Part shown: positions 16,583 through 25,161 of the stretch, in pieces
Layout: the number at the start of each line of letters is the position of its first letter
Numbering within the stretch: the stretch's first letter is position 1
DNA from: Neobacillus mesonae
GTDB taxonomy: Bacteria; Bacillota; Bacilli; Paenibacillales; Paenibacillaceae
Length of the DNA: 64,000 nt
Reading direction: 5' to 3'
NCBI GenBank assembly: GCA_023715865.1
Contig: JAMBOW010000001.1
Coordinates: forward strand, 868,001 to 932,000
Notes under the pieces: generated by a model
The model's input: only the letters and a program-made list of their open reading frames with translations
Database searches by the model: none
What the model was told of the DNA's origin: nothing
Position numbers and translations under genes: made by a program

Positions 16583-17197
16583 TTATTTTAGTTTAATGGT
16601 TTGGTATTCTCCACCAGACCATCCCATTCCGGAGGATACTTGGAGATCATAACTATTTACATCCCCACCAAGCTCAAAGGCTACAAAACCTGTCTTGGAC
16701 AATCCTGGATTAATAGATTCGAGGAAGAAGCCAAGTCCATCATCATTTACATACATATCGAGTTCGGAATCTGGTTCATATTCATTCCCGTTAGCTAATA
16801 TGCGGAACATGGAAGTATCGGCATAACGTGCTTCCTTATCATTGTTCTTCACGTTAAGCTCTACAACGACAAACTTGCCTTCCGTAGTTTTATCTCCGAG
16901 GATGTTCTCGATTTTAGTTTGTTCCTTCACAGACTTAACTGTGTAAGTGAAAGTCCCTGCTTCAACTTGATCGCCTACTTTAAAAGCCTGTGCAGGTTCT
17001 TCTTCCGATTTATTTGATGCAGTGCTTTGAGCTTCCGTTGAATCTTGACTGCCAGAAGTGGTTGCTGACGAATCAGCTGTTTTCGATCCTTCTCCTCCAC
17101 TGTTTACCGCCGCAATAACAATAATTACGATCAGGACCCAGAACCACCATCTTTTCCAGATTGGTTTCTTGGTTTTTTTCTCAGATGCAGATGACAT
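16583..17197 (-). CDS. Membrane-anchored DUF4352 protein
   Basis: This 204-residue protein has a short cytoplasmic basic start (KKTKKPIWKRW), one membrane segment (WFWVLIVIIVIAAV), a Ser/Thr/Glu-rich linker to about residue 70, then an immunoglobulin-like DUF4352 domain (VGDQVEAGTFTYTVKSVKE, then FVVVELNVKNNDKEARY). Such domains occur on extracytoplasmic proteins of Firmicutes and Actinobacteria; the role is unknown. There is no lipobox Cys. AAGGGG precedes the ATG, and it is a single-gene unit with its own terminator. Confidence 0.85.
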   Translation of the reverse strand: MSSASEKKTKKPIWKRWWFWVLIVIIVIAAVNSGGEGSKTADSSATTSGSQDSTEAQSTASNKSEEEPAQAFKVGDQVEAGTFTYTVKSVKEQTKIENILGDKTTEGKFVVVELNVKNNDKEARYADTSMFRILANGNEYEPDSELDMYVNDDGLGFFLESINPGLSKTGFVAFELGGDVNSYDLQVSSGMGWSGGEYQTIKLK

Positions 17198-17384
17198 GAT
17201 GTTTTCCCCTTTTTTTCAATTATGTAGTAATATGCCGGCTTAAATATATTACTTATAATGTTAATATTCGTCAACTACTATTTTACAATTTAATTTATAA
17301 TTCAATTATAAGTTAAATTATTCCATATTCATATACGTTTTTCACAATACTAATTAGTCGTCTAGCAGCTTAACATTAAGACTA

Positions 17385-17424
17385 AAAAAACTGCCTCCAA
17401 TAAAGGGGATAACCCTGGAGACAG
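17385..17424 (-). terminator. Terminator of the downstream membrane-protein gene
   Basis: CTGCCTCCA and TGGAGACAG pair with one mismatch. Read on the minus strand the stem is followed by T7. Confidence 0.7.
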
Positions 17425-17452
17425 CTTCTTTGCTTAAGTATAATTTACGTTT

Positions 17453-18487
17453 TTATTCTACTTCAATGATCTCAATATCATCTACAGAAGTAACCTTGGA
17501 TATATCAAATACCCATAGAGTATGACTCTTTCGGTCAGGTTCATTAAAAGTATCAAAATCCTCTTGTATCTTGTTTACATTTTTGTTGGTATTCATCGAA
17601 GCGGGATAATAATCGATTTGAAGATCCGTCTCCCCCGGCAGCATATAATTTGGCATGTGCTGAATAAGCTCAAACACTCTTTGCTTCTCTGTCATAAGGC
17701 CATCAGAGAGATCCACGAATACTATCATGGTTACATATTGATTATTAATCGAAAGTCCAAGCTGCTCATAATCTCTTTCCATTGTGTCACTGCTGCTCGT
17801 ATAAACCCCTGCACCAATGAAAGCTTGATTGGGGTACAGCTCCTTGATTACTGGAGACAGCTTGTCCTCCAGCTGCCGGCCCCATAGCTTATTAAGGTAA
17901 TTCTCCCCTGAAATAACAGGCGGATCACTAGTATCACTACTCAGTATAAACTTCAAATGAGGATCCTGCTCTGGAAATGCCCTCAAAGAGTAGCTTCCTG
18001 CCCCCCAGGAGTAGCTAATATCTGCTATTTTAAACGGTTCATCGTATTTTTGCTCTAAATAGCTCTCAGCAGTTTCCTCAACCAATTGCTTCTCCGCATT
18101 GGATCTAGTAAATGGAGCCATTCCTAGTGAATAACTGCTGTATACAATTCCACTCAACAAGAGGACACCGATGAGGGTACGCAGTGCTAATTTCCTTCTG
18201 GAAGTAAATCGTTCCTGCCTTTTCTGATAGACTGTCGGATTACTCATTGCCCTCTTGTTAAAATAGAAGATGGGAATAAGTATGCCTGCCAGATGAAGAA
18301 CAATCATGATCGGAGCAATAAAAAATGCAAGAAAACCTAAAGTGTAAATAAATGCTGCCAGCATTGCCCCTTGAAGCATCATAAGTAAGGCTCCGCCTAT
18401 CATCATTGCAGGTGTACCTATGTAAAACATACCGAGCCCTGTAAATAGCAAGGAAAGCCCTGCAGCTATACCTTGATGTCTTTTCAA
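17453..18487 (-). CDS. Membrane protein of unknown function
   Basis: This 344-residue protein has four hydrophobic segments: residues about 8-28, 30-50 and 55-75 close together, then LALRTLIGVLLLSGIVYSSY at about 98-118. A soluble 220-residue C-terminal domain follows. The N-terminal hairpin (GLGMFYIGTPAMMIGG) resembles TM2-type segments. I do not recognise the soluble domain. The start is TTG behind AAAGG. A single-gene unit with its own terminator. Confidence 0.75.
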   Translation of the reverse strand: MKRHQGIAAGLSLLFTGLGMFYIGTPAMMIGGALLMMLQGAMLAAFIYTLGFLAFFIAPIMIVLHLAGILIPIFYFNKRAMSNPTVYQKRQERFTSRRKLALRTLIGVLLLSGIVYSSYSLGMAPFTRSNAEKQLVEETAESYLEQKYDEPFKIADISYSWGAGSYSLRAFPEQDPHLKFILSSDTSDPPVISGENYLNKLWGRQLEDKLSPVIKELYPNQAFIGAGVYTSSSDTMERDYEQLGLSINNQYVTMIVFVDLSDGLMTEKQRVFELIQHMPNYMLPGETDLQIDYYPASMNTNKNVNKIQEDFDTFNEPDRKSHTLWVFDISKVTSVDDIEIIEVE

Positions 18488-18606
18488 AACAAATCAACCT
18501 TTCTTTTCAACCGTCCATGATGTACTAGCTAAGAAATCGTATCATTACTTAAGCTTGTCGGCAATAACAAGTTCATTGATTTGAAAGTATTGATGGGTGT
18601 ATAACA

Positions 18607-18629
18607 AAAGGCCTTCACAATGGAAGGCC
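18607..18629 (-). terminator. Terminator of the 175-residue-frame gene
   Basis: GGCCTTC pairs with GAAGGCC around ACAATG, and on the minus strand T4 follows. Confidence 0.75.
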
Positions 18630-18667
18630 CATAATAAGTCTATTTTATTTCTCTCAATTTCTGGCGA

Positions 18668-19183
18668 TTACTCTTCAAAATCGTCTGTTTCGTCACCATA
18701 GTACTCATCATCGAAATAGTCATCGTGTTGATGATCATGTTTAATGCGTTTTTTACCTTTGAGCCATTCAATTTTGTGAATACTGTCCTGAAGGATGGTA
18801 ACGACTTTACCGTCTGCTTTTCGAATATCTACATAATTCGTTCCAATTTGGCACAGAGTACCCTGGATCTTTTCTATTTTCTCACCGGATACAACCTCAA
18901 TGATAACGGGTTTCCCCTCATTCCGCAGCAGCTCGAAATTAAGATTCGTGTTTAACCCTGCCAAACGAAGCTGAATAAGCGGTTTAACTCCCTTAATGAT
19001 TTCAAAGCAGCGATCACGATCGAATCTCTGTTTAGATACCGGTTTATGACATGCACAATCTTTAGGATGATGAATGACCTTCACACCACAGTCTTTTCTA
19101 ACTAAAGCCTTTGACTTCTTTTTGAATTTATATTTTCTTGAAACCGACACTTGTTTTTTTAACAGAACAGCACTATGACTCAT
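18668..19183 (-). CDS. Small-barrel (DUF2642-like) protein, probable spore surface component
   Basis: About 171 residues. The N-terminal 60 residues are basic and contain paired Cys/His (DCGVKVIHHPKDCACHKP). The centre (about 95-150) is a small beta-barrel of the pattern GKPVIIEVVSGEKIEKIQGT, CQIGTNYVDIR, then an SIHKIEW end, as in DUF2642-type domains. The C-terminus is acidic and Tyr/His-rich (DDYFDDEYYGDE). No signal peptide. It is divergent from the mnx-like operon and its barrel resembles that of the 19361-20017 product. The ATG at 19183 is preferred over a GTG at 19195 that directly abuts GGAGG. Confidence 0.65.
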   Translation of the reverse strand: MSHSAVLLKKQVSVSRKYKFKKKSKALVRKDCGVKVIHHPKDCACHKPVSKQRFDRDRCFEIIKGVKPLIQLRLAGLNTNLNFELLRNEGKPVIIEVVSGEKIEKIQGTLCQIGTNYVDIRKADGKVVTILQDSIHKIEWLKGKKRIKHDHQHDDYFDDEYYGDETDDFEE

Positions 19184-19302
19184 GGTTTTGAACACCCTCC
19201 AATTTCAAATCGTATTTGTCGTATGTATATGCCTACTTGGAGTGCTGTGCCTTAGACGAATGCCCAACAACAGATAATTTCGCGAAAATGGGCTATTGAC
19301 CA

Positions 19303-19334
19303 AACGCCTAAGGCGATGACCCATATAATGTTCC
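19303..19334 (+). promoter_or_regulatory. Candidate sporulation (sigma-K type) promoter of the mnx-like operon
   Basis: AC at 19303-19304, about 16 bases, then CATATAAT at about 19321 resembles the sigma-K pattern (AC at -35, CATA-N3-TA at -10). No good sigma-A pair with 17-base spacing is present; TTGACC is 22 bases from TATAAT. Late mother-cell expression would fit a spore-surface oxidase. This is a pattern match only. Confidence 0.35.
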
Positions 19335-19360
19335 TAAAACATGTGTAGGAGGCATCTTTC

Positions 19361-20017
19361 GTGAAAAAGAGAATTGGTATAAGTTCACCGACAACATCTT
19401 TACCTGAGAAGCAGTTTATTGAGCTGCGGGCATGCATTGAGGAAGCCAATCATATATTGCAATCTCTTGGGAATCCCCCTCAGCCAGAGAACCCAAGGCA
19501 ATTACAGCTGAAGCTCGATTCATTAATGGGTGACCACGTTAGACTTAAACTTGCGTTCCGGGGGAAATTCAGAACCGTTCGTGGAATTCTTGTTCAAGCA
19601 GGACGAAACTACGTACAGGTGCGGGAGAATCGCATTCAGAAATATGTATTGTATGATGATCTCATTTCCGTAACAGCGAATAAAAAGGCCTCCTCATTTC
19701 CTCATCATGAGGCGGAAAACCCTTACTTTAATGAAGAATTAAACTGTGAGCTTTTGTATCATTTCTCTGAGACAGTATCTGGTAGTGTAAAGCTGCTGAA
19801 TCGTTTTTTTGGTATCCCTCTAAGTATTGCATTACTACAGCAAGTCGGTAAAAAGGTTGAGATTTTACGGGATGAACCTGCGGATGAAGTTTCAGGCATC
19901 CTGATCAACACGACGGACAATGCGGTCATTGTTCAAACGGCAAGTACACAAAATAGCAAATCATTTGAGACGATACCTTTTAATGATATCGAACTTATTC
20001 GTGTTATGAATTCTTAG
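19361..20017 (+). CDS. Two-barrel (DUF2642-like) protein, first gene of the mnx-like operon
   Basis: A 218-residue protein with an N-terminal helical stretch and then two small beta-barrels. The first is at about 65-110 (GDHVRLKLAFRGKFRTVRG with GRNYVQVRENR). The second is at about 160-215 (VGKKVEILRDEPADEVSGIL). A helix in between reads LLYHFSETVSGSVKLLNRFF. The same layout occurs in the protein encoded at 24436-25077, so the two are paralogues flanking the oxidase genes. No signal peptide or Cys. The GTG start follows TAGGAGG. It precedes the MnxE-like gene by 82 bases. The function is unknown; a scaffold in the spore coat or exosporium is an inference. Confidence 0.75.
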   Translation: MKKRIGISSPTTSLPEKQFIELRACIEEANHILQSLGNPPQPENPRQLQLKLDSLMGDHVRLKLAFRGKFRTVRGILVQAGRNYVQVRENRIQKYVLYDDLISVTANKKASSFPHHEAENPYFNEELNCELLYHFSETVSGSVKLLNRFFGIPLSIALLQQVGKKVEILRDEPADEVSGILINTTDNAVIVQTASTQNSKSFETIPFNDIELIRVMNS

Positions 20018-20099
20018 CATGAATTCCCTCTTTGGCGACATATATATAAAATCGATAAATCCATTAAATGTCATTTCTTATGCCAAGGAGGGAATAATA

Positions 20100-20411
20100 T
20101 TGAGTCCACGACGCACATCTGGCAATGACTCCACTATCGAAGACATCAACGGTACTTTTGAGGAATTGCTGGGCGAAGAGATTATCATCGTACTGGATGC
20201 CTCTCAGCTCAACATATTAGGCCAGACATTCAGGCCGATCTTCACGGGTGTTCTTGAGGAAGTAAGAGGCGGCTCCATTCAACTTAATCCAGTGATTATC
20301 AAGATGCCGAATGCGCCAAACTTTGTCTTTCCCACACCGCTGAGTTTTCCAATTGAGAAAATAGCCGTCTTTGCTCCATTTGATCTTGATACAAGACTAA
20401 CGCTTAGCTAA
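20100..20411 (+). CDS. mnxE: MnxE-like small subunit of a multicopper Mn(II) oxidase
   Basis: About 103 residues, all beta with an internal hydrophobic core (GEEIIIVLDASQLNILGQ, TGVLEEVRGGSIQLNPVIIK). The frame is open from 20019, but AAGGAGG at 20085-20091 is ideally placed for the TTG at 20100. In marine Bacillus spores, MnxE and MnxF are roughly 100-residue proteins encoded directly before MnxG and form a complex with it. Size, order and spacing match here, though I cannot align the sequences. The name is assigned from context. The next gene starts 12 bases later. Confidence 0.65.
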   Translation: MSPRRTSGNDSTIEDINGTFEELLGEEIIIVLDASQLNILGQTFRPIFTGVLEEVRGGSIQLNPVIIKMPNAPNFVFPTPLSFPIEKIAVFAPFDLDTRLTLS

Positions 20412-20423
20412 GGAGGTGGACCC

Positions 20424-20705
20424 ATGCTGCAACAAGTAGATCAAAATGTAAACCATATCAGGGAAGCAGCTCTTGTAGAGGAACTCAGTCAGGCTGTCGG
20501 GAATCGTATCCTGATTCTTATTGAACCTTACCCTTTCTTCTTAGTCGGGGAACTCGTCGAGGTAAGAGGAGATACGATATTTGTACTTGTCGAACTCTCT
20601 AATATACCCGAGTTTGATAACATCAACGTACGCGTGCACATTGATGATATTCAAGTATACTTTGTCGAGACTCCAGATAATCCAATTCCCGAAATTAGGT
20701 TATAA
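20424..20705 (+). CDS. mnxF: MnxF-like small subunit of a multicopper Mn(II) oxidase
   Basis: A 93-residue protein related to the preceding one. A helix (VNHIREAALVEELSQAVG) leads into a barrel (NRILILIEPYPFFLVGELVE, VRGDTIFVLVELS, IDDIQVYFVE). The shared LVE-V-RG-D/S-I pattern in both small proteins suggests they are duplicated partners that could form a mixed ring around the oxidase. AAGGAGG precedes the ATG, and the oxidase starts 11 bases after the stop. No signal peptide or metal motif is obvious. The name rests on position and size. Confidence 0.65.
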   Translation: MLQQVDQNVNHIREAALVEELSQAVGNRILILIEPYPFFLVGELVEVRGDTIFVLVELSNIPEFDNINVRVHIDDIQVYFVETPDNPIPEIRL

Positions 20706-20716
20706 GGAGGCCGACT

Positions 20717-23700
20717 GTGAAGAGACGATTTCATATTGTCGCGATTTCCGTGCGGATCGTCATTAATGACTTTGGTGATCATGACCCCGAGGGAAAGATG
20801 TATGTATTGAAAGAGGATGAAGACAAGGTACGGAAGCTCATCGCTAAAAACCCTTTTACAACCGTTGATTTAGTCCAGCCCCTCGTTATTCGGGCCAACG
20901 AAGGGGACACCGTAGAAGTATTGTTTGAGAATAAGCTCGATCACCCTGCCTCCATTCATATTCAAGACGTTGATTATAACGTCATGACCTCCGATGGCGC
21001 AGCTGTCGGCTTTAACGAAAACACGACAGTGGCTCCGGGTGATTCTATTACCTATAACTGGAAACCGACACATGAGGGGATTAGTTATTTCACCGATATG
21101 GGGAATACACTTTCAAGTGAGCTTGGTACCCAAGTACATGGGCTATTTGGTGCGCTGATTGTCGAGCCTAGAGGATCAACGTGGACGGATCCGATTACAG
21201 GAAAGCCGATATCTTCTGGTATATATGCTGACATACATAATCCTTTCCTGCCATCGTTCCGTGAATATGCTTGGATTTTCCATGATGAAATGGAAATTCA
21301 TGATCTGACCGGCGATACCCCATTTAGTCCGCATACCTTGCAGCCGGAAGCTACGCATACCGTTAACTATCGGGGAGAACCCATGCGTAACAGACAACGC
21401 CTTATTATGGAAGGTGTGGTGTCGCCTGAAACCGAAGGTGAAGAAGTACACCATGATTCATGGATGTTCGGCGATCCGGCTACCCCCATATTAAGAGCTT
21501 ATGTCGGAGATCCCCTTAAAATCAGACTGCTGCACGGCGGGGTCAAAGAAACGCATGTGTTCCACTACCATGTTCATCAATGGCTGTTTGAAACAACGGA
21601 CCTTGATTCTGAAATCAAGGATTCTCAAGCGATTTCTCCGCAATCATCTTATACCGTCTCTCCATTATATGGTGCAGGAAGTCTACAAGGTGCCTTCGGA
21701 GATATTATTATTCACTGTCACTTATATCCTCACTTTGATGAAGGTATGTGGGGTATGCAGCGTATTTTTAATACACTGCAGGATGGAAGTCAAAAGTACC
21801 CTAACGGTAAGCCAATTGCTGAGTTAAAACCGCTGCCTGATCGGCCAGCTCCACCGAAGCCAACCAAGGATAAACCGGGGTTCCCCAATTTCATACCAGG
21901 CATCATCGGGAAAAAGGCGCCTCGTCCTCCGCTCGGCATCGTCGGCGGCAGACCGTCTACTCCGCTAGAGATCAATCAGTTTGCACCAAACGCCGTACCA
22001 GGTGCCGTGTTTGTCAATCCGTGCGATCCGGCAGTAAATCCCGAACGCGAATTCCACATTGTTGGCATTCAGCTTCCTGTTGTATATAACGATCAAGGCT
22101 GGAATGATCCGCAAGCACGGATGTTCATTCTAGCTGAGGATGAAGAAGCGGTATGTTCAGGGCAAAAACAACCGGAGCCATTGACTATCAGGGCCAATGC
22201 AGGCGACTGTATCCGATTAAAATTCACCAACAAGTTTCCTGAAGTTATTGGCGGAAATGCATTTCAGCTAGTTAATCGTACTTACGAAGCCGGCTTGCAT
22301 GTGCACTTCGTGAAGTTTGATCCGCTGGTTTCAGACGGCGCCAATGTTGGCTGGAATTATGATTCCGGCATTCTTCCAGGTCAAACGATCGAGTATCAAT
22401 GGTTTGCGGATGTCGAACTGAAATCCACCTTCTTCCACGATCATTTATTTGCCAATGCGCATCAGCTGCACGGCGTATTTGCCGGTGTTAACATTCAAGC
22501 ACGCGGCTCTGAATTTTTATCTTCTGAAACGGGGGAAATAATCAATTCGGGTACGCAGGCGACGATTGTGAATCCGTTCATTCCGGATTTCAGGGAGTTT
22601 ACGCTGCTTGTGCACGATTTCGCCCTCCTGTTTGATAAGGATGGGAATCCACTGAATCAGCCTCCATTCCCAGGCTCACATGATGATCCTGGCGTTATGG
22701 GGATCAATTATAGAAATGAACCACTTCAGTTCCGACTGACAGACCCGGATATGGATCCTGCCTATGTTTTCAGTTCATGGGTTCATGGCGATCCAGGAAC
22801 GCCAATCCTGAATACGTATAATGGCGATCCGGTTCGTATTAGGCTTCTGCAAGGGGCTCATGAAGAATCCCATGCTTTTAATCTTCATCGTCAGCGCTGG
22901 AGAAGAGAACGCGGCGACCTGGATTCGGATCTTGTAGATCAGCAGCATATCGGAATATCGGAATCCTTTACCTTAGAGTTTGCCATTGATGGAGCAGGCG
23001 ATTTCGACATGCTGTACCACTATGGTTCCATCGATGATATTTGGCTTGGAAACTGGGGCCTTGTACGAACATTTGAAGAGCGTGTTCCCCATCTTATTCC
23101 GCTGCCAGATCGTAAAAAACCGAGAAAAAGAACAAAACCGCTGCCTGAATGTAACGGAAAAAGACCGCCTAAGCCTGAAGGTTTAGATCAACCTGCTCCT
23201 CCGGGTACTCCAGTGAGGCATTATGATGTCGTTGCTCTTCAAACACCAGTAGTCTATAACCAATTCGGAGATCAGGACCCCTTTAGTATCATTTTTGCAT
23301 TAAAAGAAGACGTTGAAGATATTTTAAATGGCCGAATTAATCCTGAACCTTTAATTATCAGGGGTAATGTGGGAGAAATTGTTGAGGTTACACTGTTTAA
23401 CACCTTAGAAGATCAAAAGTTCCCGCCAGATGATCAGCTATATCCGGATCTGCCGGTCAATGTCCTGCATCGGCCGTCTAAACGGATATCCTTACATGCC
23501 CAGCTTATGATATATGATGTTCGCTTCTCAGACGGCGCCGCTGTCGGATTTAACCCTGATCAGACCATTGCTCCAGGTGAGCAGATCACCTACCGCTGGT
23601 ATATTGACCAGCAAATTGGTGCCACCGGTCTCGTGGATATGGCCGATATCAGAAATCACAGACATCACGGAGCCTTTGGTATGCTCATCACGGAGCCAAG

Positions 23701-24379
23701 AGGAACCGTCTACCTTGACCCTGTTACAAGAGAGCCTGTCAATACAGGTAGTCAAGTCATCATTAGCAGCGGCGGTCTAGAAACAAGAGAATTCTGTGTA
23801 ATTATGCATGATGGTGTAAGACTCTACAATAAGAATGGAAAGCTTATAATAGATCCGGAACCTGTTATTCCTATTGACCCAATAGATGAAGAAGAAATTG
23901 AAGATTTCGAAGATCAAGGATCCAGAGGGTTTAATTACCGGGCTGAACGTTTTAGAAACAGATTATTAGAAAATCCTGATATTTCCCTTGTCTTCAGCTC
24001 GAAGGTTCACGGTGATCCGGCTACTCCATTGTTCCTTGCGTACGCCGGAGATCCGGTCGTTATTCGTTTTATCTTTACGGCAGACCGGGCAAGAGCACAT
24101 ACTTTTGTCGTTCACGGTCATGAATGGCATCGCAGCGATGATGATATCAATTCACAAATCGTATCATTTCAAGGGCAAGTCAGCGTAGGGCACACAGACG
24201 ATTTCCCTTTACTCTACGGTGCAGGAGGTGCGCTTGGCATCGCAGGCGATTACCTATATCGATCCGGAAATATCAGATGGGATATCGAGCTCGGCGTTTG
24301 GGGGATTATTCGCGTTCTAGACGAACCAACCCCTAAGCTAGCACCGTTAAATAATTTGCTTCCCCCAGATCAATCGTAA
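20717..24379 (+). CDS. mnxG: Six-cupredoxin multicopper oxidase, MnxG-like Mn(II) oxidase
   Basis: 1220 residues in three repeats of about 400, each with two cupredoxin domains and the recurring SDGAAVGFN/GDPATPIL-type blocks. A full set of copper motifs is present once: HxxHxH at 280-285, H-C-H-x3-H-x4-M at 333-344 (type 1 copper), H-V-H at 528-530 and H-D-H at 574-576. The order is the reverse of normal laccases, so the trinuclear site would lie between domains 2 and 3. Partial relics are HAFNLH (719-724) and HTFVVHGH (1128-1135). Length and upstream small subunits match MnxG of Bacillus spores (about 1217 residues), which oxidises Mn(II) to Mn oxide on the spore surface. No signal peptide, consistent with mother-cell synthesis. 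GTG start behind AAGGAGG. Confidence 0.85.
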   Translation: MKRRFHIVAISVRIVINDFGDHDPEGKMYVLKEDEDKVRKLIAKNPFTTVDLVQPLVIRANEGDTVEVLFENKLDHPASIHIQDVDYNVMTSDGAAVGFNENTTVAPGDSITYNWKPTHEGISYFTDMGNTLSSELGTQVHGLFGALIVEPRGSTWTDPITGKPISSGIYADIHNPFLPSFREYAWIFHDEMEIHDLTGDTPFSPHTLQPEATHTVNYRGEPMRNRQRLIMEGVVSPETEGEEVHHDSWMFGDPATPILRAYVGDPLKIRLLHGGVKETHVFHYHVHQWLFETTDLDSEIKDSQAISPQSSYTVSPLYGAGSLQGAFGDIIIHCHLYPHFDEGMWGMQRIFNTLQDGSQKYPNGKPIAELKPLPDRPAPPKPTKDKPGFPNFIPGIIGKKAPRPPLGIVGGRPSTPLEINQFAPNAVPGAVFVNPCDPAVNPEREFHIVGIQLPVVYNDQGWNDPQARMFILAEDEEAVCSGQKQPEPLTIRANAGDCIRLKFTNKFPEVIGGNAFQLVNRTYEAGLHVHFVKFDPLVSDGANVGWNYDSGILPGQTIEYQWFADVELKSTFFHDHLFANAHQLHGVFAGVNIQARGSEFLSSETGEIINSGTQATIVNPFIPDFREFTLLVHDFALLFDKDGNPLNQPPFPGSHDDPGVMGINYRNEPLQFRLTDPDMDPAYVFSSWVHGDPGTPILNTYNGDPVRIRLLQGAHEESHAFNLHRQRWRRERGDLDSDLVDQQHIGISESFTLEFAIDGAGDFDMLYHYGSIDDIWLGNWGLVRTFEERVPHLIPLPDRKKPRKRTKPLPECNGKRPPKPEGLDQPAPPGTPVRHYDVVALQTPVVYNQFGDQDPFSIIFALKEDVEDILNGRINPEPLIIRGNVGEIVEVTLFNTLEDQKFPPDDQLYPDLPVNVLHRPSKRISLHAQLMIYDVRFSDGAAVGFNPDQTIAPGEQITYRWYIDQQIGATGLVDMADIRNHRHHGAFGMLITEPRGTVYLDPVTREPVNTGSQVIISSGGLETREFCVIMHDGVRLYNKNGKLIIDPEPVIPIDPIDEEEIEDFEDQGSRGFNYRAERFRNRLLENPDISLVFSSKVHGDPATPLFLAYAGDPVVIRFIFTADRARAHTFVVHGHEWHRSDDDINSQIVSFQGQVSVGHTDDFPLLYGAGGALGIAGDYLYRSGNIRWDIELGVWGIIRVLDEPTPKLAPLNNLLPPDQS

Positions 24380-24386
24380 CATCGAA

Positions 24387-24416
24387 GAAGACACCTCTAA
24401 CTTTTGAGGTGTCTTC
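24387..24416 (+). terminator. Inverted repeat after the mnxG-like gene
   Basis: GAAGACACCTC pairs perfectly with GAGGTGTCTTC around TAACTTTT, eight bases after the stop. No strong T-run follows. It sits between convergent genes. Confidence 0.6.
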
Positions 24417-24435
24417 CAATGTAAAAAAGTAATAT

Positions 24436-25077
24436 TTAAAAAAATCGCTGCTTCTCTATACAGTAGACCTCATTCCACGTTGCTGAACTCTTTATTCCTC
24501 GATCAAGCCATTCAATCCCATTCGAGCTTACATCCGTAAATTTTCCCTTTATCCTTCCTTTTTCTGTCTCAATACTTACTCTGTTATTCTTTAGAATTTG
24601 CAGATTTCCAACTAAGGTTTGATCAAAAAATTGCTGTTTAAGAAACTCCTTTTGACTCACAGTTTTCCCGAATTTCAGCAGCAGCTTTTGTTTTAAGTCG
24701 TCATCAAGGGCCATTTGCTGATGCTGCTGATGAGGCACATTCACCTGGTCATAGGGTAAATCTGCTGAAACGATATGACGATAAGGAATCCAATACTTTG
24801 TAAGAAGCGTTGTTAATATGACAAAGTCCCTTCCAACGGCTTCTGTCTTAGCTATGAGCTCATGGGTCCCGTTACTAGATTGTTTCTTAAGTCTTATGGT
24901 TTGATTTTTATGAGATTTGAAGAAAGAAAAAAGCATAATTTCATTACGCCGCTTTGGATTCACATCGCCAATAATTTGCACATTTTGATGATGAATGTAT
25001 TCCTGAAGCACCTTCAGCTCATGCAGCGGCAGGGGGCTTGCAGGAGAAGTGTACTTAGAAGAATCCGGAGTGATCAA
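24436..25077 (-). CDS. Two-barrel protein, paralogue of the first mnx-operon gene
   Basis: A 213-residue protein with the same plan as the 19361-20017 product. It has an N-terminal helix, a first barrel at about 45-105 (KNQTIRLKKQSSNGTHELIA, VGRDFVILTT), a helix (LDDDLKQKLLLKFGKTVSQK) and a second barrel (NNRVSIETEKGRIKGKFTDV). The helix aligns with NEELNCELLYHFSETVSG of the other protein. The start is TTG behind TTGGAGG, ten bases away. It is convergent with the mnxG-like gene. The function is unknown; co-location suggests a shared spore-surface role. Confidence 0.7.
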   Translation of the reverse strand: MITPDSSKYTSPASPLPLHELKVLQEYIHHQNVQIIGDVNPKRRNEIMLFSFFKSHKNQTIRLKKQSSNGTHELIAKTEAVGRDFVILTTLLTKYWIPYRHIVSADLPYDQVNVPHQQHQQMALDDDLKQKLLLKFGKTVSQKEFLKQQFFDQTLVGNLQILKNNRVSIETEKGRIKGKFTDVSSNGIEWLDRGIKSSATWNEVYCIEKQRFF

Positions 25078-25161
25078 TCTATATTCACCTCCAACAGGAA
25101 ATAGTATAACCCATCTTATGAGGCCAGTTAGAACATTATTCGATTAGAGGAGGGAAAATTC

